From positions 380,001 through 444,000 of the forward strand of contig JAPMXV010000034.1 in NCBI GenBank assembly GCA_026936335.1: 64,000 nucleotides of DNA. Reading direction: 5' to 3'. Source of the stretch: Mantamonas sphyraenae (lineage: Eukaryota; CRuMs; Mantamonadidae). The stretch's first letter is position 1; each line of letters starts with the position of its first letter. The position numbers and the translations under genes were made by a program. This document shows positions 1 through 10,700 of this stretch, one piece after another. The notes beneath the pieces were generated by a model that worked only from the letters and a program-made list of their open reading frames with translations, was not told the DNA's origin and made no database searches.

Positions 1-2
1 AG

Positions 3-713
3 GAGAGCAGCAGCAACAGCAGCAGCACTACCCCTACCACCACCACCACCACACCCACGGAAAGCAGCAGCGGCAGCGGTGCTGGAGAAGCTGGCACAGA
101 CAGCGCCGAAGGCACAGGCTCCACAGGTCGGAAGAAGCGCGTGTTCAAGTTTGGCCACAAGGCAAGCGGAGGCAAGAAGCTGAACATGAAGTCTGCAGGG
201 GAGGCGACGGCCAACGCGTCAACTTCCAACGGAAGCGAGGGGTCGCCCAGCCCGCAGAAGAAGAAGAAGGAGTACAAACTGGTTGCAGGAAACGCGCTTC
301 CCAGTGGCGAAGAGGACGACGAACAGCTGTTGGTGGCACGCATCAAGCTGTTCCAGCTGGCCAAGAAGGGTGGCGACGAGGGCGAAGGCGAGGCGAACGA
401 GGGCAACGAACAGGCAAGCGGTAAACCCACGTGGCAGGAGAAAGGCGTGTGTATGCTGCGCCTCAACAAGACCAAGGAAGGGGCACTGCGCATTGTGGTG
501 CGCGAGCAAAAGACGTCCAAGGTGCGCGCAAACATTCGCCTTAACAAGCACTGCAAACTCAAGGCAGAGGGCACAAAGATGCACACTCTGGCCGTTATTT
601 CATCCAAGGACGGCAAACCACACGTAACCCACTACCTGTTCAAGTCGTCGTCGAAGGAGGACGCGCAGGAGTTGAAGGCGGCGCTGGAAAAGGCGCTCGC
701 ATCGCTGCAATGA
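3..713 (+). CDS. Ran-binding-domain protein (RanBP3/NUP50-like), 5' partial
   Basis: The frame is open from the window edge with no ATG upstream, so the true start lies outside; 236 residues are visible. The first ~45 residues are Ser/Thr-rich low complexity, followed by a basic stretch with a VFKFG motif resembling nucleoporin FxFG. The C-terminal ~130 residues fit a Ran-binding domain: start KLVAGNALPSGEEDDEQLL, core with LRLNK and RIVVREQKTSKVRANIRL, end in an amphipathic helix (KEDAQELKAALEKAL). Family knowledge: such domains bind Ran-GTP in nuclear transport; RanBP3 and NUP50 carry them at the C-terminus, as here. The assignment to one of those two is inference. The TGA stop (711-713) overlaps the ATG of the next gene (710-712). 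Confidence 0.8.
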   Translation, partial: ESSSNSSSTTPTTTTTTPTESSSGSGAGEAGTDSAEGTGSTGRKKRVFKFGHKASGGKKLNMKSAGEATANASTSNGSEGSPSPQKKKKEYKLVAGNALPSGEEDDEQLLVARIKLFQLAKKGGDEGEGEANEGNEQASGKPTWQEKGVCMLRLNKTKEGALRIVVREQKTSKVRANIRLNKHCKLKAEGTKMHTLAVISSKDGKPHVTHYLFKSSSKEDAQELKAALEKALASLQ

Positions 714-1342
714 AACCCAGGCCAGGACGGGATGCGCATGTGCTTGCTTTCCTTGTTGTGTTGCCCATGATAGCCCTGCTCGTGGTGCCAGTGCCGGCTG
801 CGGACGATTCGTACGACGACCTGGCGTACGAGTTGGAAGACAAGGCACGAGCGGTGTGTTTGACTGTGGTGACGCGTCGAAAGGAAAGCGAAGCAGCATG
901 CGACGCGTACTCACAGGCGTGGGAGGCTGTGGCAGCCGATCAGGTGCCGTCTGTGCTGCAGTACTTTGGACTCTCGGCCGAGACCTTTCGGAAGCGCGCT
1001 GCGCAGTTCCCGCACAAGCAAATCATCGAGAAGCGCATGCACAGCCTGCTGACTCGCATGATGGAAGACAGGAACATGACTCGGGTGGTGGAGGATGTAA
1101 ACACCGCCCTGTACCGCTGGTTGGTGGACACGTCGCTGGGCAAGGCGGGGTTCACCACCACCGACGGCATGCAGGGCGTCGCAGAAGAGCTGGACTTGGA
1201 CGAAATGCGCATCAGTGGCGAGGGGGGCATTGACAAGGTCGACAAGAAGACAGAGCGACTGTTGCGGTCGCAGCAGGAGGCAAACAAGGATCGCAAGGAC
1301 GGCGAAGCCTACGACAGCGCAGCGGACTCGGATGGCATGTGA
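710..1342 (+). CDS. Predicted secreted or ER-lumenal protein, unknown family
   Basis: 210 residues. The N-terminus has basic residues (MKPRPGRDAH) followed by a hydrophobic core (VLAFLVVLPMIALLVVPVPAA), a classical signal peptide with likely cleavage after PAA. The mature part is mostly helical and charged, with two cysteines about 20 residues apart (ARAVC, EAAC) and one NMT N-glycosylation sequon. The C-terminus is acidic (DSAADSDGM); no KDEL-type signal and no second membrane helix are seen. I do not recognise the family. The ATG lies inside the preceding gene's stop (ATGA); no other ATG precedes the hydrophobic core, so this start is well determined. The next gene is convergent. Confidence 0.7.
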   Translation: MKPRPGRDAHVLAFLVVLPMIALLVVPVPAADDSYDDLAYELEDKARAVCLTVVTRRKESEAACDAYSQAWEAVAADQVPSVLQYFGLSAETFRKRAAQFPHKQIIEKRMHSLLTRMMEDRNMTRVVEDVNTALYRWLVDTSLGKAGFTTTDGMQGVAEELDLDEMRISGEGGIDKVDKKTERLLRSQQEANKDRKDGEAYDSAADSDGM

Positions 1343-1466
1343 CGACGACGACGGCAAAGCAAAAGGTGGGTGTTGGTCACAGGGGGCGGAATGTATTCTT
1401 CGTTCTGGCCTCCACGACGCCTCGCACTGTCCAGGCAGGGTCGCCACCAACGGCGACGGAAGGAAA

Positions 1467-1660
1467 TTACAAGTTCTTGATGATCTCCTGCTGCTCCTGG
1501 GTCTCGCGAGCAATCTTGGCTCTCCTGGCCTCCTCCTGCTCGCGCTTCTGGGCGTCCTTCTTGGCCTTCTTGGCCTTGTTCTCAGCCACAGAGGTGGAAT
1601 GGAAATCCGCTCCAGAAACAGACACGGGCTTGACGTTGGCCTTGGGGCGGCTGTTGCTGC

Positions 1661-1701
<41 letters not shown>

Positions 1702-2813
1702 CTGTTCTTCTTCTTGAGAGCAGCCTCCAGCTCGATGACGCGTGCCTTGAGGCGGTTGATCTCGCGCTGGTCCTTGTTGCTGCTGCCCGAGGAGGAAGCC
1801 TTGGGGCTAGCCGGCGGCGAGGCAGGGCGGGCCGTGGCCTGGTTCTGCTTCTGGATCTGGTCGGCACGGCGGTTGGCGTTCTCCACCTCCTTCTCCAGGA
1901 TGCGCACGCGACGCTGGTTGGAGGCGTTCTCCTGCTCAAAGCGAGCACGCTCCTTCTCGGCGGTGTCCAGCTTCTGCTTGGTCATCTCCAGCACCTTCTC
2001 CGTGTTGCTCCTGTGGGTTGCGCAGTACGGTTGCATTAGACGCTTTGGGTGTCAGCAGGTGTGGCGGTGTGCGGCGGGTGGGGTGGTATGGGGGGCAAGG
2101 CAAAAAGAGGGCTTCCGATTTTCCCTCTTCCACGTCACGCACATGAAATTGGCCTTCTTCATGGGCAGCGAGTACACGTAGGTGTAGAGGCCGAGCAGGA
2201 GCACATTGGGCACAAGAGCGATCTGCAGGCTGGTGTTGAACTTGCTCATCAGAGACATCACAAGCACAAACGTGGCCACGCCAAACTGAGCGATGCCGCC
2301 CTCGAGAACAGCGCGCTTGCTCTTGTTCTCGTTGGTGTTTCGCACGCTGTACAGCAGCCATGCCAGGCCCACATACGAGGCACCCAGCATGCGCAGCACA
2401 GTGTCGGTTCTGTATGTGTGTGTGTGCACATCCCACCGTCCGTGTCAGTCTCGTCGTGCACGCTAGAGCCTGCATGTCGTCAACGGCCAAAATCACGGGT
2501 ACCCCCCCCCCTTTCGCAACACTCGTCACCCTCTGCCTGCTGAACCGCACATGCAATTCATGTTTGCGATGCACCACGGTCCACAATGCGAGAGGACACA
2601 CACACATGAGGTGCACCCGGGCAAAGGCTGACCCGGGATGGCCGTGCAGGAGCCTGGAAAGGGATGGTTCAAGGGCAAAGCCGTCAAGCGCGAAACCTAC
2701 CCAGGAGCACGCTCCTTGACCAACTCGGCAATGACAAACTCGGGGGCCAGGCAGTTGACGCCCACAAAGCCCAGAACACCGCTGACAGCGAGGGTAGCAG
2801 TCGAGAAATCCAT
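1467..2813 (-). CDS. Three-exon membrane protein with C-terminal coiled coil, unknown
   Basis: Proposed exons on the minus strand: 2813-2701, 2409-2143, 2010-1467. Donors GTAGGT and GTGCGT and acceptors ending in TACAG and CACAG join in frame to about 307 residues. The N-terminal half is hydrophobic with three to four probable membrane segments (LAVSGVLGFVGVNCL; ASYVGLAWLLY; FGVATFVLVMSLM; ALVPNVLLLGLYTYVY). The C-terminal half is charged with heptad character (KVLEMTKQKLDTAEKE; INRLKARVIELEAALKKK), interrupted by a Ser/Asn tract encoded by CTG/TTG-type triplet repeats, and ends in a Lys/Glu-rich helix. The layout (membrane domain then cytosolic coiled coil) recalls ER proteins such as BAP31, but I see no diagnostic motif, so no name is given. 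It is divergent from UBA1. Confidence 0.65.
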
Positions 2814-3250
2814 TCTTGAGGGGTTGGAGTGCGGGCGAGGGCGCAATCACCCAAACCCCCACACAAACCGTGAGTTGTCCTCTTTTTCTTTCGCGCCGCC
2901 ACACGTTTGGAACAGCCTCTCGAGGGTATCACCACACCCCAGCCCATTTCCGGACACATGTGCATCCTGTGTGCGCGCCTGCTGTAGGCAGCCAGCAACA
3001 TCCGCATTTGTGTGCGCGACCCAAACGCCTCGGTGCCAAGAATTCCCTGGTTTCCGGCACGTCTCGCGCACACATCCTGCATGGCTAGCACAGCACGGTC
3101 TGGCTTTTGGGCACGCATGCCATCCGTGCGTGTGCGCCAGGTTTGGGCACGCTGTGGTCCCAGCGCACCTGGTTTGGGCTGTGTGTGCGGGGAGGCGCCA
3201 GACGGAGGGCCAGACACACTGACATTGGAACACGGATCACAGAACGAACT
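2814..3250. promoter_or_regulatory. Divergent intergenic region between the membrane protein and UBA1
   Basis: 437 nt separate the two divergently oriented ATGs. The stretch has GT-rich and GC-rich segments and no open frame resembling a conserved protein. It must hold both promoters and 5' leaders. I see no clear TATA box or repeat. Confidence 0.4.
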
Positions 3251-6200
3251 ATGTCTTCCTCGGAGAACGAGCAGAACGACAATGTGGAAATCGACGATTC
3301 GCTGTACTCGCGCCAGCGATACGTGCTCGGTGACAAGGCCATGAAGCGCATTCTGACCTCCACCGTGCTCGTCAGCGGCATGACTGCCCTCGGTGTGGAA
3401 ATTGGTGCGTGGAAAATCCTCCCCCCTCTTCCCTCTCACCTTGGCACGCTCCCTCGACCTCTCGCTCCCTCCAGCTTTCACAACCCGGCAGGAATGCACC
3501 AGGCCATACACTGCCCACCATTTCTCACCATGCCTTTCCGTCTCCCATCACTGGCTCGTCCTAACCCGTTCCCTCGCACCCGTTCCCACAGCAAAGAACA
3601 TCTGCCTCGCCGGTGTGCGCACCCTGACACTCCATGACACCAAGGACGCTGTTGTGGGCGACCAGAGCGGCCAGTTCTTTGTTTCCGAGGGCGACGTGGG
3701 CCAGAACCGTGCCCAGGTGTCTCAGAAGCAGATTGCCGAGCTCAACCCGCACGTCACCGTCACCGCATCCACGGACAACCTCCTGGACAACCTCGACATG
3801 CTGCTGGAGTACAAGTGTGTCGTTCTCACCGACGCCGACGCTGCCACGCAAGCTGCAGTCGCCGAGTTTTGCCACGCCAACAACATCTGCTTCATTCTCT
3901 CCGACGTCCGCGGCGCCTTTTTCCAGGCTTTTGTCGACTTTGGCGAGGAGTTTGAGGTCAACGACAGCAACGGCGAGCGCGAGCTCGACGTGACCATCAG
4001 CCAAGTCACGCAGGAGGAGGAGGGCAAGGTCACAACGCTCGAGGACAAGATGCATGGCTTCGAGACAGGCGACTACGTGCGCTTCGACGAGGTCATCGGA
4101 ATGACCGAACTCAACGGCAAGGAGTTTGAGGTCAAGGTCCTGTCGCCCACAGAGTTTACCATCGGCGACACACGCGAGTTTTCGCCGTTTGGCGGACGCG
4201 GCCAGGCCACACAGGTCAAGAAGCCGTTTACCGTCTCGTTCAAGAGCCTCGCCGAGAGCATTGCTGCTCCTGAGATCCTGCCTGCCGACTTTGGCAAGTT
4301 TGAGGCCCCCATGCAGATGCACGTTGGCTTCCAGGCCCTCGGGCAGTTTGCCGCCGACAAGGGTGCTCTCCCGGCCCCGTGGAACAAGGACGACGTCGCC
4401 ACCTTCCTCCAGCTGGCCAAGGACATTGCTGCCAAGCATGAGGTCGAGGCCGACGAGGCCTACCTGGCCAAGATGGCCTGCACAGCACAGGGCTCCCTGC
4501 CGGCCCTCGCCGCCTTTGGTGGAGGTGTCATCGGACAGGAGGCCCTCAAGGCCCTCACGGGCAAGTACACTCCGCTGTCTCAGTGGCTGTACCTGGACAC
4601 CACCGAGCTCGTGCCGTCCATGGACGAGGCCGACCTCGACTCCTTCCAGCCGCGCAACGACCGCTACGACCACATCCGCATGGTCATCGGCCAGGCTCTG
4701 CTCGACAAGCTCATGGACACGCGTTTGTTTATGGTCGGTTCCGGGGCCATCGGCTGCGAGATGCTGAAGAACTTTGCCATGGGTGGAGTGGCCTGCGGCG
4801 ACGACGGCCTCGTGACCATGACCGACAACGACATCATTGAGAAGAGCAACCTGAACCGTCAGTTCCTCTTCCGCAACACCGACATCCAGAAACCCAAGTC
4901 CGAGACGGCTGCGGCTGCCGTGCAGGCCATGAACCCGGACATCAAGATCGACCCGCACCTGGAAAAGGTCGGCCCGGAGACTGAGGACAGGTACAGCGAC
5001 GAGTTTTTCCAGTCCCTCAACCTGGTGGTCAATGCCCTGGACAACGTCAACGCCCGTCTGTACATGGACGGCCGTGCAGTGACCAACCGGCTGCCCCTTC
5101 TGGAGTCGGGCACCCTTGGCCCCAAGGGCCACGTCCAGGTGGTTGTCCCCTACAAGACCGAGTCGTACGGCTCGTCGCGGGATCCCCCCGAAAAGGACGT
5201 GCCCATGTGCACCCTCAAGTCGTTCCCGTCCGAGCCGAACCACACCATCCAGTTCTTCCGCTCCAAGTTCCAGTCGCTGCTGTCCAACAAGCCCCAGGAC
5301 GTCAACAAGTTCCTGGAGCAGGACGACTTTTACGAAAAGTTCCAGCAGTTGGGCGACGAGCAGCTGCTCGAGGTGCGCAACGTGTACCTGTTCATGCACG
5401 AGCGCAAGCTGACGTCGTTTGAGGACTGTGTGCAGTTTGCACGCATCAAGTTTGAAAAGTACTTCCGCAACAAGATCCTGCAGCTGTTGCACAACTACCC
5501 GCTGGACCTCAAGATGAAGGACGGCTCGGACTTTTGGAAACTGCCCAAGCGCCCGCCGCAACCGCTGGAGTTTGACGCCGACAACCAGCTGCACATGGAC
5601 TTTATCCTGTCCCTGGCGCAGCTCATGGCTCGCATCTACAAGCTGAACGTCGACGAGGCCAACATCGACATGGACGTGGTGCGCAAGGCCCTGGACGAGA
5701 CCCAGGTGCCCGAGTTTAAGCCTGTGGACGGCAAGCACATCGAGACGGACGAGAAGGCCAGCGAGGAGGATGCCAAGAAGAAGGAGGCGGAGAGCCCCGC
5801 CAGCAAGTTGGAGCAAATCGACCGCGCGGCCCTGGACGCTGTGCTGAAGGATCTGGCGGAACGCAAGGCAAAGGGCGAGGACATTTTCCTTGCACCGGAG
5901 GACTTTGAGAAGGACGATGACAGCAACCACCACATCGACTTTATCACCGCAGGCTCGAACCTGCGTGCCAGCCAGTACGGTGTGCGCACAGCGGATCGCA
6001 TCGAGACCAAGGGCATTGCAGGCAAGATCATCCCGGCCATTGCCACCACCACGTCGGCAGTTGCAGGTCTGGTCACCATCGAGATGCTCAAGTTGATCAA
6101 CGAGACGGAAATCGAGGGCATCAAGAACACGTTCATGAACCTGGCCCTGCCCTTCTTTGCCCTGACGGAACCAGGCGCGGCGCCGGCACGTGCCATCAAC

Positions 6201-6500
6201 GACAAGGTGTCTGTGACCATGTGGGACCGCTGGGACGTCAACGAGGGTGACATGACGGTGCAGCAGTTCATGGACTACTTCCTGGAGAAGTATGCTCTCA
6301 AGGTGACGGGCATCTTCAACGGCGTCTCTCAGGTGTACAACATGCACCTGCCCATGCACAAGAAGCGTCTGAGCAAGACCCTGGGCAAGCTCATCAAGAA
6401 CAAGTCCGGCGACTACGCCGATCTCACAGTGACCTTTGTGCAGGCTGCCAACGAGGAGGAGGAGGTCAACGGACCGCCTGTTCGCTTCTTCTTTGGCTGA
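3251..6500 (+). CDS. UBA1: Ubiquitin-activating enzyme E1
   Basis: Two exons, 3251-3404 and 3592-6500 (donor GTGCGT, acceptor CCCACAG), 1020 residues; animal UBA1 is about 1058. The splice restores the conserved [12 protein letters not shown] junction of the first adenylation half. Visible in order: inactive ThiF-like half; four-helix-bundle and first catalytic Cys half-domain; active adenylation domain with the ATP-binding glycine motif ([18 protein letters not shown]) and NLNRQFLFR; second Cys domain with the active-site Cys at residue 591 in [11 protein letters not shown]-terminal ubiquitin-fold domain. It adenylates ubiquitin and hands it from Cys591 to E2 enzymes, so it feeds ubiquitin to HRD1 encoded about 20 kb downstream. 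No odd residue was seen. A 932-residue antisense open frame here is a composition shadow. Confidence 0.95.
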
Positions 6501-6578
6501 ATGAGCAACAGCACACAGAGTTTGGGGGGGAATCAGTGAGAAACAAGCAATGCAAGCAATGCAATGAGCACTTTGTTC

Positions 6579-6580
6579 CT

Positions 6581-6614
<34 letters not shown>

Positions 6615-7599
6615 TGAAGAGGCGACAAAGTCCGTCTCCAAATCCGCTTCTTCGACTTCTTCTCCCTCCACGTTGGCCACCGTGTCGTCTGTCTGCTTGG
6701 CTGCCATTCCCTCCATGAAAGTCTGTAGGGCCTCTGTGACTGCATGGTTCTCCCTAGACATGGCCTCAAAAAAGGCGGTGTGGCCGGCGTCGTTCTCGCG
6801 GGTGGGCAGCGCGCCGTTGTTTAGCAACAGGGTTGTCACTGGTACGAACCCATGCAAGGACATGCGCACTCGGATGTTAGCGTGTGATGGTGGACGCGAT
6901 GTGTGCTATGCCATGGCCACAGGTGTGTACGCACGAAGCCTTACCTTCGGCCTGATCGTTCAGGCATGCCCAGTGCAGCGGGGTGTTGTGCTCCGCGTTG
7001 TAAATGTCCACGATGATATCCGGCACCTGCATCAGCATATCTACAATGGCGACATGGCCGTTGGCAGCAGCCATGTGCAGGCCACTGTTCCCTCGTGCGT
7101 CGCGGTAGTTGACGCCCTGCATTCCGAACCTGGACTCGGCCAACGCCGCAAGCGCCTCGCTGACCTCGTCTTCCTCGCCGTATCGGCATGCCAACACAAA
7201 TTCGTTCAATAGTTCGCTCTCCTCCGACTCCTCCTCCACGTCGTCAAACAATGGCAGTTCAGGCCAAGGCTGCTGTTCGTCCCCTTCGTCCTCCACCACC
7301 ACCTCCTCCTCCTCAGGCTCCTTCCCCACTGTCTTCTGTTCTTTGCCCTTGTCTCCGGCCTCTGTCGATGACGAGGACTGCCCTGAGGCGTCTTTCGCTG
7401 TGTTGGATGATTCAGAGGAAGCGTGCTTGGCCTTGGCGGCAGCCTTGGCCTTCTTGTGTTCCTTCTTGTGCTCGTTCCAGTTGTCTGCAAAGCACTCTTG
7501 CGAGCAAAAGTAGCGCTTGTCCATCGGCACGCCCTCTGGACACTTTGGACACATCATTTGCGCCTCCTTGTCGCACCCACTGCACTGTTTCCCATCCAT
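6579..7599 (-). CDS. Ankyrin-repeat protein with N-terminal MYND/MetAP-type zinc finger
   Basis: Exons 7599-6945 and 6838-6579; donor GTAAGG, acceptor TACCAG; about 304 residues. The N-terminus has a Cys-rich finger (CSGCDKEAQMMCPKCPEG, then YFCSQECFADNWNEHKKEH) matching the spacing of the finger that opens methionine aminopeptidase 1 and of MYND fingers. A low-complexity Lys/Ala, Ser and Glu-rich linker follows. The second half holds ankyrin repeats (GNSGLHMAAANGHVAIVDMLM; NTPLHWACLNDQAEV joined by the splice to TTLLLNNGALPTREN). An alternative acceptor 33 nt upstream is in the same frame, but the chosen one gives a canonical repeat. The C-terminus ends in a poly-Ser run from a CGT/GTC-type repeat. 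The ankyrin part resembles small chaperones such as yeast Yar1; that is inference only. The function is probably protein binding. Confidence 0.75.
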
Positions 7600-7739
7600 G
7601 GTTCCGGTGGGCGACACACCGCTGGATCTGCTCTGCAACTGCAGCAGCAACACACACACATACACATAGAAATGAATGGAGACATGTCCCACTGCATGTT
7701 CATTGTGGTTGCTTCGTCTCCTCTTCCTCTCTCTCTCTC

Positions 7740-10700
7740 TCAGAAGCGGAATGGCTTGGGCAGGAGGGCAACGAGGTACACCCAAACGCTGGTGACCCTG
7801 TTCGGGTAGGCGACGACATGGACACCCAGAGCAAACTCGGCTGTGCCATCGTCCATGTCCCAGATCTTGGTAGCAAAGACGGCGTCGACAATGTCCTCCA
7901 TGTCGGTCATGGTCACGTTGATCGGATAGCCGATGAGGTCGTAGTCGCGTTGTACGCTGTCGATGATGGCGTCGTGTGCATCCTCTGTAAACGGGATGCT
8001 GTTCCACTTGCTGGTTTCCATCTGCTCCAGCACCTTTTCCAGATCCTTGCTGGCCAGCGAGTTCCAGTTGGTCACCCGCGCCGCGGTGTCGTCCATGCCC
8101 AGGCGCCAGTTGCTTTCGATTTCCCAGGTCAGTGTGCTCACAATGTCCGAGCGCAGGCGCCGCACGTCCTCCAATCCCTTGTAGCGCGGCACCTCGTCCT
8201 GCTTGCTGGGCAGGTTGCGTTTCTCAAACTTGGGTGTGTAGAAGGGCACCCACTGTTTGGTGTCTGACAGATCGTACGACAGTTGGCTGGGTTCTCCGTG
8301 TTCCTGTACGTTGGCCCAGATGTTGTCCTCGTTGAAGATGACGCCCACGTTGAACAGCGGACAATTCGCGTCCATGTGTTCAAACATGTGGCCGGTCACC
8401 GCGTTGATGTATCGCCAATTGTTGCCCTCGCGCACCAGCACGTACGCGGTGTCTCCTTCGGGGATGGCGCTGCCCAGCACCACGTACGCCTCCACGTTCA
8501 GGTACAGCAGGTAGTTGCACAGCAGCACGGCGTGCTCCTCCCAATCGCCCACATTCATCGCCAAAAACTCCTCCGTCGTGCTCCACAGGTTAAACCGACC
8601 AATGAACGCTGCCGCATCCTCCAGGAACGGGATCAGGGACACGAAACGCACCATCCGCTTCGGATCGTTTTCCAGCAAATCGGGAGGCTTTTGCGGCCGC
8701 ACGTACCGGCAGATAAATGTGGAATTGCCCTCCATGTCTGCGGCCGTGGCCTGAATGACGCGACCCGCACACGCTTTGCGTTTGCGCAAACCGGCTTCCC
8801 ACTTTTCCGCGTAGCGCAGAAAGTCCTCTTCCTCGCCGTCAAACAGCACGTCGTCCGCGTTGTCGATGACCAGCGGCGGCTCAATCGTAATCAACACACT
8901 CAACATAGGATCCATGCTGCCCGCAGGGCGCTGTTGCTGCGAGGAGGAGGAGGAGGCGCCTCCGCCTCCGCCCCCTGCCCCGCCGCCCACGTCTTCGGCT
9001 TTGCGGTACTTGAGGATCACCGGCGGGGCGTTGAGGAAGAAGCTGCCCTCCACGCGCGAGTTTTGGTACACAGTGGAAAAGGGGATGTCGAGCTGGCCCA
9101 GAAAGATGTCCAGTTCGCGTTGAAGACGCTCGCTGCGTCGGCGGTCGTCGTGAGGCAGGTCGTACTTGCGATGGTCATACACCTTGAACTCAATCATTTC
9201 GCTCAGCGTGCTCAGATACGACGGATCAAAGCCGCCGGGCCCCGGATTGAACGGCAAGTCGAAGCTCGTGTTCCACTCTGGATCTGTGCCACGCGACACA
9301 AAGCTGCGTGTCTCGTTGCCCTGGAAGCGCACCTCCACGACGGGTGCCAGGCGCTCGCCGTCGCCTTCGTCCTCGTCTTCCCCATTCATGCCTGCGTAGC
9401 CCTGACCAGAGCCACCGACACCCTCGCCTGCGCCAGGAGCGTCAAAGACACTCTGGCGACCCGCACCGCCGCCGCGACGCCGTCTTCCTCCACCACCGCC
9501 ACCACGCATGACATCGCGAGTCTGTCCGGCGACGCCAAAGCCGCCGTTGCGTGCGGGCAGATTGTAGCCGCGAAGCAGTTTGATGATGAGGCGGCGCTCC
9601 TGGCTGGAGACCACCGCTTTGCGCTCCTTGCGCTGTGGCTTGAGCTTGCGACGTTGCTGGAACAGGGATTCAAACAGGGTGAACGGGGTGTTGAAGTCGG
9701 GTAGGGGTACCTCGTTCACCACCTGGTTCACGTGCATGGAGACGGCGTGCGTTTCACGCGCACGCTGCAACTGCCGCACCAGATCGCTGTTGTGGATCCG
9801 CTTCAGCCAGGCATTCGACTTGACCGGTTTTCCGGCGCCGTAGCGCCTCCTGCGTGCTCCTGCACGCTGCCGGGCACTGCGTTTGCGCCCGCCACGCGTC
9901 GTCTGGTCAGCCCCTTCGGCTTCCTGTTCAGGCACGTGTTCGTGAAACACGCGCAGATCCACCTCCTCCTCCAGCATGGGCACACGTAGCTCCAGGCCGT
10001 ACTTGCTGCGAAGCTTCAGCGCTTGGATGCGCTTGCTGTCTGAAGAGGACGATGAGGACGACCCGCCGTCGCTCGGGCCGTCTTCGATGGGCGCGTACGG
10101 ATCCAACAGGGTGGCACGCTTGCTGCGCTGCAGGCTAAACACCGCAGTTTCGTTGGCGCTCAATTCCTGGGCGTTGACGACGTCGCGAAAGTCCTTGACG
10201 CGCGGATCGTTGGGGTCCTTCTTGCCGGCTTTGAGAAAGGCGCGCAGCTGTGCAATCTTCATGTCTTCGTACTTGGAACGCACCACACGCTTCTCCATGA
10301 GCGCGTCGAGGCGATGCTTTGGCTGTTCGGGTGCCAGGGGCTGCTCTGCGGGCTGGTTCTCGCTGATGGGTTGCCACGAGGCGCGTGCGAACAGCTCGCC
10401 ACGTACCATGCGCAACGATGCAGCGACACCAGCGGAGCCATCGGCATCGTCGCCAGTGCGTCCTTCGCCCAGTTGCTGCTGCGGCGGCTGCTCGCCCGAT
10501 GAAGCACTGCCCACACCGGCGGCGCTCGTGTGCGTCAGGTCGCTGTTCTTGGCACGGATGTTGTGCACGTCGCGGATCTCCTCGAGGCCTTCAAACTCGT
10601 AGGTGGCCGCCTCGTGGGACTCGTGGTCCACGCCGGCACTCTCGGAGGAGGGTACGTCGATGGGGATGCGTGCCACGACGGTGTCTGTGATGACGCCCGG

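Noticed and set aside
3561-6359. 932-codon antisense open frame opposite UBA1
   Set aside because: Leu/Val/His-rich composition typical of the complement of a GC-rich coding strand; no domain; UBA1 on the plus strand is unmistakable.
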